From the NCBI RefSeq assembly GCF_002159705.1, contig NZ_NFJD01000003.1, positions 215,084-279,083 on the forward strand: DNA of 64,000 bases, given 5' to 3'. Numbering within the stretch: the stretch's first letter is position 1; each line of letters begins with the position of its first letter. Both the position numbers and the translations under genes were made by a program. The stretch comes from Elusimicrobium sp. An273. Its GTDB lineage: Bacteria > Elusimicrobiota > Elusimicrobia > Elusimicrobiales > Elusimicrobiaceae. Positions 1 to 8,518 of the stretch are shown one piece after another. The notes beneath the pieces were generated by a model that ran no database searches, was not told the DNA's origin, and saw nothing but the letters and a program-made list of their open reading frames with translations.

Positions 1-272
1 ATTTGCAGCCGGGCGCAGAGGCGGGCCAAGTGTGCAGGCCCCAACGCATTTACTTGATAGGCCCGTTCGGGCTCTTCTTCGGCTTTATCCACATCCGTAT
101 ACGCGGCACAATTTACAACGCCTTGCAGCAAATGGCTTTTTGTAAAGGCTTCCAACGCGGCCGGATCGGTAATGTCCAACTGGGCCGCATCGGTGTAGAG
201 GGCTTTTTGTTCCCCCATGACCTCTTGCAAACACCGCCCCAGCTGGCCGTTGGCTCCGGTAATTAAAAGCAT
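1..272 (-). CDS. rfbD: dTDP-4-dehydrorhamnose reductase, N-terminal part (runs off window)
   Basis: Translating from the ATG at 272 gives about 90 residues beginning [12 protein letters not shown], the GxxGxxG NAD(P)H-binding loop of the short-chain reductase family. An NCAAYTDVDKAE segment follows, typical of RfbD/RmlD, the enzyme that makes dTDP-L-rhamnose from the 4-keto sugar. The start codon lies inside the end of rfbC (10-nt overlap), so the two are translationally coupled. The C-terminal two thirds lie left of the window. Confident from motif plus neighbours rfbC and rfbA. Confidence 0.9.
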   Translation of the reverse strand, partial: MLLITGANGQLGRCLQEVMGEQKALYTDAAQLDITDPAALEAFTKSHLLQGVVNCAAYTDVDKAEEEPERAYQVNALGPAHLARLCARLQ

Positions 273-817
273 GGGTGCTCCTTATAGCAGGCAAACGAGG
301 GGTTTTGGGCATCTTTTTCAGACAAAACCGCCTCTTCGGGGCGCAGTTTCCAATCAATGTTCAGTTCCGCATCGGCAAAGTAAATGGCGCCTTCGGCCTC
401 GGGATGGTAAAGCTGATCGCACTTATAGGCAAACCGCGCAGACGGGCTGAGTACGGAAAACCCGTGGGCAAACCCGCGCGGAATAAAAAGCTGTTTTTTG
501 TTTGCGGCAGAGAGTTCCACCCCAAACCAACGCCCGAAAGTAGGGCTGGTGCGGCGCAAATCCACGGCAACGTCCCACACCACGCCGTCTAATACGCGCA
601 CCAGTTTTGCCTGGGCATAAGGCGGTTTTTGAAAATGAAGCCCGCGCAGCGTGCCGTGCTTGGAAAAACTTTCATTATCCTGCACAAACACCGCTCCGCC
701 GCAGGCTTCGCGCCATTTTTCCGCTTGGTACGATTCAAAAAAATAGCCCCGTTCGTCCTCAAACACCTGCGGAACGATAACGGCCAACCCTGCGATGTCG
801 GGTTTAAAAAAATCCAT
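263..817 (-). CDS. rfbC: dTDP-4-dehydrorhamnose 3,5-epimerase
   Basis: A 184-aa cupin-fold epimerase that inverts C3 and C5 of dTDP-4-keto-6-deoxyglucose in the dTDP-L-rhamnose pathway. The sequence shows the family signatures [20 protein letters not shown] (holding the catalytic His) and [10 protein letters not shown], and length is normal for RfbC. It overlaps rfbA by 14 nt upstream and rfbD by 10 nt downstream, so the three form one tightly packed minus-strand operon supplying rhamnose for a cell-surface glycan. No rfbB is visible; it may lie left of the window. Confidence 0.96.
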   Translation of the reverse strand: MDFFKPDIAGLAVIVPQVFEDERGYFFESYQAEKWREACGGAVFVQDNESFSKHGTLRGLHFQKPPYAQAKLVRVLDGVVWDVAVDLRRTSPTFGRWFGVELSAANKKQLFIPRGFAHGFSVLSPSARFAYKCDQLYHPEAEGAIYFADAELNIDWKLRPEEAVLSEKDAQNPSFACYKEHPCF

Positions 818-1688
818 TTTTCATATCCTCCGGGATATGGGCCAGGTACTGGCCGTATTCGGTATTTTTCATCAGCTCTGCGCGGCGGGCCAGCTGTTTG
901 GCGTCAATCCACCCGTTTTTAAAAGCAATGCCTTCCAAGCAGGCAATTTTGAGCCCCTGCCGGCTTTCCAGCGCTTCCACAAACATAGACGCTTTAATTA
1001 AGTCCGTCGGGATGCCTGTGTCCAGCCACGCCATGCCGCGCCCCATCAGTTCCACCTGCAGTTCCCCCGCTTGCAAATACCACTCGTTAATATCCGTAAT
1101 CTCCAACTCGCCGCGGGCGGAAGGTTTTAGCTGTTTGGCAATGTTCACAACGCGGTTGTCGTAAAAATAAAGGCCGGTTACCGCCCAGTTGGATTTGGGA
1201 TGCCGCGGCTTTTCTTCAATAGAAACGGCCTGCAACTGTGCGTTTACTTCCACCACGCCATAGGCTTGGGGATTTTTTACGTGATAGGCAAATACCGTGG
1301 CTCCGCGGGGGCGGGCGGCGGCTTTTTGCACCAGTTGTTTTAAGTCCCGTCCGTAAAAAATGTTATCCCCCAACGTCAAACAGACGCTCTCGTTTCCGAT
1401 AAAATCTTCCCCCAGCAAAAATGCCTGCGCCAAACCTTCCGGGCGGGGCTGCTCGGCATAGGAAATATGGATTCCAAACGCATCGCCCGTGCCAAACAGG
1501 TGCCGGTAGAGCGGCAAATCCTTGGGGGTGGAAATAAGTAAAATGTCGCGTATTCCGGCCAGCATCAGCACGGAAAGCGGATAAAAAATCATCGGTTTGT
1601 CGTAAATCGGAAGGAGCTGCTTGGAAACAGCAAAAGTAGCAGGATATAAACGGCTGCCCGTTCCGCCGGCTAAAACAATTCCTTTCAT
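804..1688 (-). CDS. rfbA: glucose-1-phosphate thymidylyltransferase
   Basis: A 294-aa nucleotidyltransferase that makes dTDP-glucose from dTTP and glucose-1-phosphate, the first step of dTDP-rhamnose synthesis. The N-terminus [16 protein letters not shown] is the sugar-nucleotide binding loop, followed by [18 protein letters not shown]; a LGDNIFYG metal-binding segment lies near residue 110. The start is fixed by an AGGAGAAAGG ribosome site just upstream of ATG. Length matches RmlA. First gene of the rfbACD cluster, 25 nt from the upstream glycosyltransferase stop, so probably cotranscribed with it. Confidence 0.96.
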   Translation of the reverse strand: MKGIVLAGGTGSRLYPATFAVSKQLLPIYDKPMIFYPLSVLMLAGIRDILLISTPKDLPLYRHLFGTGDAFGIHISYAEQPRPEGLAQAFLLGEDFIGNESVCLTLGDNIFYGRDLKQLVQKAAARPRGATVFAYHVKNPQAYGVVEVNAQLQAVSIEEKPRHPKSNWAVTGLYFYDNRVVNIAKQLKPSARGELEITDINEWYLQAGELQVELMGRGMAWLDTGIPTDLIKASMFVEALESRQGLKIACLEGIAFKNGWIDAKQLARRAELMKNTEYGQYLAHIPEDMKNGFF

Positions 1689-1712
1689 ATACCTTTCTCC
1701 TGGGCTTGACGG

Positions 1713-2705
1713 TTACCTCACTATACAGGCCAAATACGACAGGTGGCTATCTTTTAAATGACGGGCAATTTGGCACATAAATTGATATTTATACTTTTTT
1801 ACCGGCCCGCAATACCGGGCAAATTTTTCGATTTGATTGAAAGCTTCCCGGCAAATTTTTGAAACGGCATATTCGGGTGCAAAAGAGTATTTGCGTATGC
1901 GGCGCACAGCGTGCAGCGTAAGCCCGATAATTTTTTCATAAAAGGCTTTTTCCACCAAATGCCGCTGTACCAAATCCCCGCACAAAAACACCATGGCTTC
2001 CAGCGTGCCGTAGGCGCACAAACTGCGGTTGCTGGAAACCGAATTGGCATTTCCCACCCGGTAAACATACAAGTGCTCCGGCAAAAAAACGATTTTTTTA
2101 CTGTACTGATAAAGCAAAATTTCAAACGAAATGTCCTCCGGCAGTACATGGGGAATAAACCCAATTTTGTGTTCCTTCAAAAGCGAGGTTTTAATTAATT
2201 TCAGCCATACTTGGGAATCATCCAGCGCCGCCTGCAAACGTTCCAAAGAAGTACTCGGCGGAAGCAAATGGGAAAATTCCTTGTATTTCTTTTCGCACGG
2301 CACCAAAGTGTTTTTGCGGATATCTTGCAATTGGTACAAACAGCGCACCACATCGGCCCCGGTATTTTGAGCCGCTTGGTACAAGTGGGCCAAATACTCC
2401 GGATGTACCGAATCGTCCGCGTCTATAAAAGCAATGTATTCTCCCGCCGCTTCCTGCAACAATAAATTGCGCACCACCGCCACACTTTGGTGGGCAGGCA
2501 ATTTAAGAAGCTTCATCCGGGGGTGCTTTCGGGCGTATTGCTCCAATATGTCGGCACTTTTATCGGCAGACGCGTCATCAATGCAAACCACTTCAAAATT
2601 GGGATAAGTTTGTGCAAAAATGCTGTCCAAGCACATCACCAAAAAAGGTTCTGCGTTATACACCGGCACCAACACGCTAATAAGCGGGAACTTGAAATCT
2701 GTCAT
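1713..2705 (-). CDS. family 2 glycosyltransferase
   Basis: A 330-aa GT-A glycosyltransferase. The N-terminal domain shows ISVLVPVYNAEPFL, CIDDASADKS and FIDADDS, the nucleotide-sugar and metal-binding (DXD-like) motifs of GT2 enzymes such as EpsJ and WaaE. The C-terminal 150 residues are poorly conserved, with several basic and aromatic residues as in membrane-associated transferases. It sits upstream of rfbACD on the same strand, so it likely adds a sugar to a surface polysaccharide or O-antigen; donor and acceptor cannot be told. No clear Shine-Dalgarno precedes the ATG. Confidence 0.88.
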   Translation of the reverse strand: MTDFKFPLISVLVPVYNAEPFLVMCLDSIFAQTYPNFEVVCIDDASADKSADILEQYARKHPRMKLLKLPAHQSVAVVRNLLLQEAAGEYIAFIDADDSVHPEYLAHLYQAAQNTGADVVRCLYQLQDIRKNTLVPCEKKYKEFSHLLPPSTSLERLQAALDDSQVWLKLIKTSLLKEHKIGFIPHVLPEDISFEILLYQYSKKIVFLPEHLYVYRVGNANSVSSNRSLCAYGTLEAMVFLCGDLVQRHLVEKAFYEKIIGLTLHAVRRIRKYSFAPEYAVSKICREAFNQIEKFARYCGPVKKYKYQFMCQIARHLKDSHLSYLACIVR

Positions 2706-2783
2706 ATTTTGTACGCTGCGTTTTTTAGTTAATTTGCCGTTTACTAATTAAATTTAATTATTCCCAAATAAAATGAAAGGAGA

Positions 2784-2806
2784 ACTGCATAGCCGGTCTA
2801 CGCAGT
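2784..2806 (-). terminator. weak terminator-like hairpin after the secreted-protein gene
   Basis: Imperfect 9-bp inverted repeat (ACTGCATAG / CTACGCAGT, one G-U wobble on the minus strand) with a 5-nt loop, downstream of the gene at 2872-3675. A T-rich but interrupted tract follows, so terminator activity is uncertain. The rest of 2706-2871 shows nothing recognisable. Confidence 0.3.
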
Positions 2807-2871
2807 CTCCCCAGCTCTCTTTATTATGGCAAATTAACCGTTGTTAAGCAACCCAGATATGGGCTATCGTC

Positions 2872-3675
2872 CTATTCCCATTTTAAATGAAAAGTCTCGC
2901 TCCATAATTTTGCTTCCAACAGTGTATTTTGTCTTACGTGCGGCGGAATAAAAGGCGCTTCGTTTGGATACATTTTATGGAAAGCATCCAGCGCGTCAAA
3001 GTAATCGATAATAATGGCCCGGATACCGCCTTGCTGATAAAGTGCCAGTTGGCGGTCTATATTATGAAACAAAACGCTGAATTCCGGCCGGCCGTGAAAG
3101 GGATGCAAAGAACCCGGCGCATTGCGCTGCAGTTCGTCTAACCGGATCGTCCACGGTTGGCCTTTTTCCATGGCTTCACGTTTCATGGTGGCGTAAATTT
3201 CTTTGAGGGTGCTTTTGTTTACAATGTGGTGTACGCCGTTGTATCCCCCCACATAAAAGATGCTTTTCCAAAGCGGTATATACTTGGGATGCACGGCACC
3301 GCGTTCCCGGGATAAGGAGGTAAGCACACGCAAATAATGATAGCTGCCCCATAACGTGGAAGGGCTGCGAAGAATAGGCGCCGGGAAAGAGAGCTCAATA
3401 TGAATTTCCGGAACGGTTACGGTGCCTAATTTGTTTGCAAATGTTCTATTTTGAGTATAGGTGCGCAGGGAGGTTGGTTTGCGCAGGCTGGAGATATACT
3501 GCGCCAAAGAAGCACTGGCCAGCGGCGCTTGCACATGGCCGGTAATTTTTCCGGTGGAGACAGGTTTAAATTTAGCCCGTTTGGCAACTCGTACCAACTG
3601 ATAGGCGCTCTGTCCAAAAACAACGCTTTGACTTTCCAGCAACAAAACAACAAGTAAGACAAGGATTTTCTTCAT
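2872..3675 (-). CDS. secreted protein of unknown function
   Basis: A 267-aa protein not recognised by family. It begins MKKILVLLVVLLLESQ, a typical Sec signal peptide with likely cleavage near residue 21 (VFG-QS), so it is exported. The mature part is basic in its first 70 residues and has a central segment rich in Trp and Tyr; no catalytic motif was found. It is monocistronic: its own promoter lies at 3782-3809 with a leader of about 100 nt, and the upstream region holds a divergent small-RNA candidate. Likely a lineage-specific periplasmic protein. Confidence 0.75.
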   Translation of the reverse strand: MKKILVLLVVLLLESQSVVFGQSAYQLVRVAKRAKFKPVSTGKITGHVQAPLASASLAQYISSLRKPTSLRTYTQNRTFANKLGTVTVPEIHIELSFPAPILRSPSTLWGSYHYLRVLTSLSRERGAVHPKYIPLWKSIFYVGGYNGVHHIVNKSTLKEIYATMKREAMEKGQPWTIRLDELQRNAPGSLHPFHGRPEFSVLFHNIDRQLALYQQGGIRAIIIDYFDALDAFHKMYPNEAPFIPPHVRQNTLLEAKLWSETFHLKWE

Positions 3676-3781
3676 AAGCGGCTCTCACTGTTTCGGTCAA
3701 TCCTTGCTGAATCCCGTACGCCACGAGTGCAACTTGTTTCAGCGTAAATGTTCCCCGATCCGGCCGGGGGGCGTTTTTCAT

Positions 3782-3809
3782 ATTCTACTTTATTATTACG
3801 ATTTGTCCA
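3782..3809 (-). promoter_or_regulatory. sigma-70-type promoter for the secreted-protein gene
   Basis: On the minus strand TGGACA (3804-3809) is followed after 16 nt by TAGAAT (3782-3787). Predicted start is near 3775, giving a leader of about 100 nt before the ATG at 3675. A GC-rich stretch that could fold (CCCC..GGGG) sits at the start of this leader. Confidence 0.6.
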
Positions 3810-3891
3810 GCCTTTTATATAAATAAAGGCTGTTTTATCCGAACGGACTTTTCTTTGTTTTCAAGCGGCCAACGGAAAATTTAATAAACGC

Positions 3892-3920
3892 TTGAACTAA
3901 TAATTTAAATTAGTTATACT
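3892..3920 (+). promoter_or_regulatory. strong sigma-70-type promoter of the small-RNA candidate
   Basis: TTGAAC (3892-3897), a 17-nt AT-rich spacer and TATACT (3915-3920) form a near-consensus promoter on the plus strand. Predicted start is about 3927. No open reading frame of useful size follows before the terminator-like hairpin at 4029-4060. Confidence 0.7.
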
Positions 3921-3926
3921 AAAAAT

Positions 3927-4060
3927 AGCCTTAATTAATGATTAATTGGGGTTATACAACTAAAGCAAACCAAAACGGAGCTGGCAAAAAGAAAGGCAAT
4001 TCCCTTTCTTTTTGCCTGAGGAACCGACGGCCGGCTGTTTTTCCAGCCGGCCGGATTTTT
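3927..4060 (+). ncRNA. candidate stand-alone small RNA, about 134 nt
   Basis: This plus-strand segment lies between two minus-strand genes and has its own promoter. It contains a perfect 14-bp hairpin (3983-3996 with 4003-4016, 6-nt loop) and ends with a 9-bp GC-rich hairpin (4029-4037 with 4044-4052) followed by GGATTTTT, a normal intrinsic terminator. The unpaired 5' part has AAAGCAAACC and GGAGCTGGC stretches that may be conserved. It does not fit any riboswitch or 6S RNA consensus known to me, and no coding gene follows it in the same direction, so a trans-acting RNA is more likely than a leader. Confidence 0.6.
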
Positions 4061-4070
4061 ATCCCCTATA

Positions 4071-4099
4071 AAAACACCCCGGTTGAGCCGGGGTGTTTT
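4071..4099 (-). terminator. terminator of the cca operon
   Basis: A 12-bp stem (4071-4082 with 4088-4099) with 5-nt loop, A-rich on one side and T-rich on the other, directly downstream of cca. On the minus strand it ends in TGTTTTTAT. It could also stop plus-strand transcripts that pass the 4060 terminator. Confidence 0.8.
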
Positions 4100-4118
4100 A
4101 AATTCTGCTGCGGCAGCT

Positions 4119-5231
4119 TTAACGGGTAAGAAAGGCGATTGCTTCTTCCCGGGATTTAATTTCACCGTTCCATTGCGCTTTGCGCACGCGCCCCAGCGCG
4201 CCGGAAATTTTCCGCCCGGAAAGGCCCAAATTTTTAAGCTCCCCCCCACGCACGAAACACGGCTCCAACGCCTGTAAAGGCAATTTTGGGAAAACCGTTT
4301 TTAAAACGGTTTTCTGCATTTCGGACAGCGGGCCGAGCGGGCACATTTGCTCCTGCGCAATCTTCCACGCCGAAACAATCTCCTGCGCCTTGTCTTTGGG
4401 CAAGTGGAGCGTACGGACAAAATCTTCTCCGCTGGGCCCCAGCGAACACGCCAGTACCCCCATCCGCTCCGCCGGAGTAGAAACGCTATCTAACGCGTCA
4501 TTCCAACGAAGCCCCGGCCAGGCGAATTTGAGCATATCGTATTTTTCCATTAAGCCAAAAATTTCTTTCACGCGTTTTTCTTTCAAGACTTTTAAAAATT
4601 CCTGACAAAAGCGTTCCCGCGTCAGCAAAAGCGGATATTCTTCCTTAACCGCCGCTTGCAGCAGCCGCTCCGTTTTGGGCGCCAGCCGCCAGCCGAAACG
4701 CCCGGCAAAACGCACCGCACGGTACATGCGGGTGGGATCGTCCAAAAAGCTTTTATCGTGCAAAATCCGCACGACGCCGGCGTCAATGTCTTTTTGGGCG
4801 CCGAACGGGTCGTACGATTGACCGAAATTTTTAGGCAAAATGGAAAGGCACCAGGCGTTGGTGGTAAAATCCCGGCGGAACAAATCGTCTTTCATTTCTT
4901 TTGAAAACGCCACCACCGGCAAGGCTCCCGGGTGCGGGTAGCTTTCCTTGCGTGCGCGCACCATGTCCAACTTGAGGCCGTTATCCAACTGCACGCGAAA
5001 CGTGCCGAACTGGGAAAACTTCCGCTTGGCGCCTCCCCAGCGTTTTACGCAAAACCCCGCTACGGATTCCTGGTTTCCGTCAAAGGCTAGATCAATATCC
5101 AATGTATTTTTTTTAAGGTAAAAATCCCGCACGGCGCCGCCCACCACCCAAGCTTTCAGGCCCAGTTTCTGGGCATATTCTCCAATGGTATAGAGCGGCT
5201 CCCGGTAAGATTTCGGTATGGTAACAGTCAT
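4119..5231 (-). CDS. cca: CCA tRNA nucleotidyltransferase
   Basis: A 370-aa class II tRNA nucleotidyltransferase that builds or repairs the 3' CCA end of tRNAs. The N-terminal head shows GG (31-32) and RD (35-36), the catalytic DID pair (45-47) and RRDFTTNA at 119-126; DDPTRMYRAVRFAGRF, typical of the poly(A) polymerase/CCA family, follows. Its stop is 15 nt before a terminator. The start overlaps the stop of the upstream CpXC gene by 4 nt (ATGA), so they are cotranslated. The need for it is visible here: tRNA-Arg at 6866-6938 has no encoded CCA. Confidence 0.94.
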   Translation of the reverse strand: MTVTIPKSYREPLYTIGEYAQKLGLKAWVVGGAVRDFYLKKNTLDIDLAFDGNQESVAGFCVKRWGGAKRKFSQFGTFRVQLDNGLKLDMVRARKESYPHPGALPVVAFSKEMKDDLFRRDFTTNAWCLSILPKNFGQSYDPFGAQKDIDAGVVRILHDKSFLDDPTRMYRAVRFAGRFGWRLAPKTERLLQAAVKEEYPLLLTRERFCQEFLKVLKEKRVKEIFGLMEKYDMLKFAWPGLRWNDALDSVSTPAERMGVLACSLGPSGEDFVRTLHLPKDKAQEIVSAWKIAQEQMCPLGPLSEMQKTVLKTVFPKLPLQALEPCFVRGGELKNLGLSGRKISGALGRVRKAQWNGEIKSREEAIAFLTR

Positions 5232-5869
5232 AGCACCTGCGGCGGCAAAGCCCCCTCTTGGCTCATACGGTCTTCAAAATTGCGCAGCAACAAGCTTTTA
5301 AGACCGCTTTTCAACACTTTGCTGGCGGCCACGGCGTAATCGTTGGCAGTTTTGGAGGGAGCCGGTGCCGGCACGTAGAGAGGAAAATGATTGGCTCTTG
5401 CGTATGAAGGTTTCAGCCGCGCTACTTGCATTCCCATAGCGGCGGCGGCTGCCGCAACCGCTTCGGACTCGTACGACTCCACTTCTTCGTGCTGCAACAG
5501 CGTTTTCAGCGCGTCCAGCCCGAACACGCAAATGGGAGGATAGTCCATATGCAGCGGTTTAAGCAGCGTATTTTTAATTAATTCGTAATCTTTCTGCATC
5601 CGTTCCCGCAGTTGCGCTTCGCGCGGGCGGTCTTTCTCCGAAAATACAAAGACCAATAGCTCGGCGGGAGCGTCAAAATAAATCAAATCGCCGTCGTGGT
5701 GGAAAAACGTGCCGCATTCCGGGCACTGTACTAAATTGAGTTCTCCGCCCATAATGGCGGATTTTAAATCGGGGTCTTGGTCGGCGCTGACCAAAGACCA
5801 GTACTCCACATCAAAAGGTTCACAATGGTTGGGGCAGTGAGCGGCCGCTTCATTTTTGATAGATTTCAT
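5228..5869 (-). CDS. CpXC-domain zinc-binding protein
   Basis: A 213-aa cytosolic protein. Near the N-terminus CPNHCEPF and, about 40 residues later, CPECGTFF give the two Cys pairs that define the CpXC domain, presumably a zinc ribbon. The remainder is helical with an Ala-rich stretch and no known catalytic motif. It is cotranscribed with cca (4-nt overlap). A TATAAA box lies 8 nt before the ATG and the gene is divergent from the CDF transporter. Function unknown; the family is widespread but uncharacterised. Confidence 0.8.
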   Translation of the reverse strand: MKSIKNEAAAHCPNHCEPFDVEYWSLVSADQDPDLKSAIMGGELNLVQCPECGTFFHHDGDLIYFDAPAELLVFVFSEKDRPREAQLRERMQKDYELIKNTLLKPLHMDYPPICVFGLDALKTLLQHEEVESYESEAVAAAAAAMGMQVARLKPSYARANHFPLYVPAPAPSKTANDYAVAASKVLKSGLKSLLLRNFEDRMSQEGALPPQVL

Positions 5870-5900
5870 ATGTATTATTTATAGCAAAAAAACATTAGTT

Positions 5901-5927
5901 TTGCTACTTTTCTTAAAATGATAAAAT
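5901..5927 (+). promoter_or_regulatory. promoter of the CDF gene, leaderless type
   Basis: TTGCTA (5901-5906) and TAAAAT (5922-5927) are separated by 15 nt. The hexamer is 6 nt from the ATG at 5934, so transcription is predicted to begin at or next to the A of ATG. Confidence 0.5.
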
Positions 5928-5933
5928 TTAAAT

Positions 5934-6842
5934 ATGAACTTACAAGCCCGTTCTGCTTTTGCCCGCGAGATTACCGTCAAAGGCATGATTATCAACACCG
6001 TCCTGTGCGCGGCCAAATTTGCGGCCGGCGTATTCGGGCGCAGCTCCGCCATGGTGGCGGATGCCGTCCATTCGCTTTCCGACTCGCTGACGGATATCGT
6101 CGTGCTGGCCAGCCTCAAATTTTCAACCCGCCCCGCCGACCAAGACCACGCCTACGGCCACGGCCGGTTTGAAACGATGGCCACGCTGGTGATCTCGGTG
6201 GCGCTGTTTGCGGTCGGGGCCAAAATTCTCTATAACGGAATTTTGGATATCGTCCGCCTGGCCGAAGGCGGCACCATTGCCCGCCCGCACGCCATTGCCT
6301 TGTGGATGGCGGTGCTTTCCATTGCCGTCAAAGAATGGCTGTACCGCTACACGCTGAAAGCGGCCAAGCAAATCGGCTCTTCCGCGCTGGAGGCCAACGC
6401 CTGGCACCACCGCTCGGACGCCATGAGCTCCATCGGCACGCTGTTGGGTATCGGCGGGGCATATTTCTTGGGAAACAAGTGGACGGTGCTGGATCCCTTG
6501 GCGGCGGTGGTGGTAAGTTTCTTTATTTTTGAAGTGGCGTGGAATATCCTTAAAAGCGCCTCGGACGAACTGCTGGACAAATCCCTGGGCGCCCAAGCGG
6601 AAACCAAAATTACGCAAGTTTGCCGCCAGGCGGAACCGCAAGCCTGCGCGCACAGCATTAAAACCCGCAAAATCGGCGGTTATGCCTGCTTGGAATTTCA
6701 CGTATACCTGCCGGACGAATGGAATTTAAAGCGGGTGCACGACGCAACGGATAAAATGGAACAAGCCCTGCAACAGGCCTTCGGTCAGCAGACCTTGGTT
6801 ACCATCCACCCGGAGCCCCGCTCGCTGGATAACAACCATTAA
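5934..6842 (+). CDS. cation diffusion facilitator (CDF) metal exporter
   Basis: A 302-aa inner-membrane proton/metal antiporter of the FieF/ZitB family. Paired metal sites are visible: DAVHSLSD in TM2 and HHRSD in TM5 (HxxxD pattern). About six hydrophobic segments span residues 15-210, and a cytosolic dimerisation domain of about 85 residues with conserved His (EFHVYLPDEW) follows. Substrate is probably Zn or Fe. The start has no Shine-Dalgarno; a TAAAAT box (5922-5927) lies exactly 6 nt before ATG, so the mRNA is probably leaderless. tRNA-Arg follows after 23 nt. Confidence 0.92.
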   Translation: MNLQARSAFAREITVKGMIINTVLCAAKFAAGVFGRSSAMVADAVHSLSDSLTDIVVLASLKFSTRPADQDHAYGHGRFETMATLVISVALFAVGAKILYNGILDIVRLAEGGTIARPHAIALWMAVLSIAVKEWLYRYTLKAAKQIGSSALEANAWHHRSDAMSSIGTLLGIGGAYFLGNKWTVLDPLAAVVVSFFIFEVAWNILKSASDELLDKSLGAQAETKITQVCRQAEPQACAHSIKTRKIGGYACLEFHVYLPDEWNLKRVHDATDKMEQALQQAFGQQTLVTIHPEPRSLDNNH

Positions 6843-6865
6843 AAAGTTTGCTACAATAGCCGTAC

Positions 6866-6938
6866 GCCCCGTTAGCTCAATTGGATAGAGTCCCGGTCTT
6901 CGGAACCGGTGGTACAGGTTCAAGTCCTGTACGGGGCA
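6866..6938 (+). tRNA. tRNA-Arg (anticodon TCG)
   Basis: A complete 73-nt cloverleaf: acceptor GCCCCGT/ACGGGGC, D-arm GCTC/GAGT, anticodon stem CCGGT/ACCGG with loop CTTCGGA giving anticodon TCG (reads CGN arginine codons), and T-arm with GTTCAAG. Discriminator A at 6938 is followed by TAC, so CCA is not encoded and must be added by Cca. A TACAAT box at 6852-6857 is a plausible -10. Confidence 0.95.
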
Positions 6939-7180
6939 TACTTCTTCCGAGTTTTATTTTTACAGCACACCACTTATTTTTCCGTCGGAAAATTAAAAAC
7001 GCAAAGAACGCTAAAAAACGGCCGGCCGCAGCATGCTTGCCGCTCAAATGCCGGCAAGCGGGCCCGCACGCATTCGTTTGCCGCTTGTCGCTTTATTTGA
7101 TGAAATCTGCAGAGTCTCTCCTCTATGGCTTAAAATTTGCTAAAATAGAAATATCTAAATTTGCAGTAAGGAGCGTACCT

Positions 7181-7939
7181 ATGGGTGGACATTCGCACTG
7201 GGCCGGTATTAAACACAAAAAGGCCCTCGTAGACGCCAAAAAAGGTAAAGTATTTACCAAAATTTTAAGAGAAATTACCATCGCCGCCAAAATGAGCGGC
7301 GGCAACCCCGACCAAAACCCGCGCTTGCGCAAAGCCATGGACGATGCCCGCGCGGCCAATATGCCGTCGGACAACGTAAAACGCGCCATTATGAAAGGTA
7401 CCGGCCAGCTGCCGGGTGTGTCGTACGAAGAAATCACGTACGAAGGCTACGGCCCCGGTTCGGTAGCCGTCATTGTGGAATGCACGACAGACAACAAGAA
7501 CCGCACGTTCTCGGAAATCCGCAAAATTTTCACCAGCCACGGCGGCTCTATCGGCACGGCGGGCTGCGTGTCCTATATGTTTAAAGGCAAAGGGCTGATT
7601 GTCGTCAAGAAAGAAGACATTTCCGAAGACGACCTGATGAACCTGGCCTTGGAAGCCGGAGCGGAAGATGTGCGCACCGCGGGCGATGTGTACGAAGTAA
7701 TCACTAGCCCGGACATGGCGGAATTGGACGCCGTGAAAAAAGCGATTGAAGCCAAAGGCATTACGCCGGTTTCCGCGGATTTGACGATGCTGCCCGATAC
7801 GGAAGTAAACATTACCGACGAGCATACCGCCGAAACGCTGATGAATATGCTTGAAGCGCTCGATGACCACGACGACACCAAAAACGTCTATGACAACTCG
7901 AATATAGACGAAGCCGTGGCCGCCAAACTCAACGCCTAG
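7181..7939 (+). CDS. yebC: YebC/PmpR-family translation or transcription factor
   Basis: A 252-aa TACO1/YebC family protein. The signature MGGHSHWAGIKHKK is at the true start, ATG 7181, fixed by AAGGAG at 7168-7173; the frame is open further upstream but that extension is not conserved sequence. Later motifs NMPSDNVKRAIMKGTG and YEGYGPGSVAVIVE are diagnostic. Members act on ribosomes stalled at proline stretches or as regulators. It is first in the ancestral order yebC-ruvC-ruvAB-queA-tgt; ruvC starts 12 nt after its stop. Confidence 0.95.
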   Translation: MGGHSHWAGIKHKKALVDAKKGKVFTKILREITIAAKMSGGNPDQNPRLRKAMDDARAANMPSDNVKRAIMKGTGQLPGVSYEEITYEGYGPGSVAVIVECTTDNKNRTFSEIRKIFTSHGGSIGTAGCVSYMFKGKGLIVVKKEDISEDDLMNLALEAGAEDVRTAGDVYEVITSPDMAELDAVKKAIEAKGITPVSADLTMLPDTEVNITDEHTAETLMNMLEALDDHDDTKNVYDNSNIDEAVAAKLNA

Positions 7940-7951
7940 TACAGAGGCCGC

Positions 7952-8518
7952 TTGAACAAAACAACAACCACCGTTTTAGGTATAGACCCTGGTTTAGACA
8001 GAACGGGATGGGCCATCCTCACAAGGGACGCCCGTTCCGTTTTGTCTTTACGGGCGTGCGGGCTGATTCATACGGACGCCCACCAGGAACTGCCTAATCG
8101 GTTGGAATATATTTTTGCCGAACTGCAAAAACTCATCGCCGCCTACGGGCCCGATCAGGTGGCCATGGAACAAAACTTTTTCTTAAAACGCGCCGTAACC
8201 ATGGCCAACACGGTCATGACGCGCGGCGTGATTATCCTGGCCTGCCAGCTGGCGGGCAAGCCGATTTCGTTTTATCCCCCCAAACGAGTTAAAATGATGC
8301 TCTGCGGCACCGGAACGGCCGACAAAAAGCAAGTCCAGCGGATGGTGCAGCTGACGCTAAACTTGGACAAAGCCCCCTCCCCAGATGACGTAGCCGACGC
8401 CGCAGCCATTGCCGTCTGCCACGCCAAAACAGCCCCGCTAAACGCAATGATAAACGTAAAAGCGGCCTTCCTGGAAAAACTGAAGGCCGCCAAACAACTT
8501 CAACTCAAAAAACGTTAA
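7952..8518 (+). CDS. ruvC: Holliday junction resolvase RuvC
   Basis: A 188-aa RNase H-fold endonuclease that cuts Holliday junctions with RuvAB. Catalytic acids are visible: Asp12 in [10 protein letters not shown], Glu73 in AMEQNFF, and Asp146/Asp149 in PDDVADA. The start codon is TTG at 7952; there is no ATG upstream in frame after the yebC stop, and AGAGG lies 5 nt before it. It is cotranscribed with yebC. The stop overlaps the convergent prepilin gene by 4 nt, and no terminator separates them. ruvAB is 1.5 kb away. Confidence 0.93.
   Translation: MNKTTTTVLGIDPGLDRTGWAILTRDARSVLSLRACGLIHTDAHQELPNRLEYIFAELQKLIAAYGPDQVAMEQNFFLKRAVTMANTVMTRGVIILACQLAGKPISFYPPKRVKMMLCGTGTADKKQVQRMVQLTLNLDKAPSPDDVADAAAIAVCHAKTAPLNAMINVKAAFLEKLKAAKQLQLKKR

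Noticed and set aside
3572..3781. 69-codon minus ORF upstream of the secreted protein
   Set aside because: It begins within the predicted promoter, has no ribosome site and overlaps the real gene; more likely a leader.
3927..4060. Cyclic-di-GMP or other known riboswitch
   Set aside because: GCAAACC recalls the c-di-GMP class, but the paired regions do not fit and no gene follows in the same direction.
6881..7180. Upstream extension of yebC through tRNA-Arg
   Set aside because: It would translate a tRNA gene; ATG 7181 has an AAGGAG site and begins the conserved family N-terminus.
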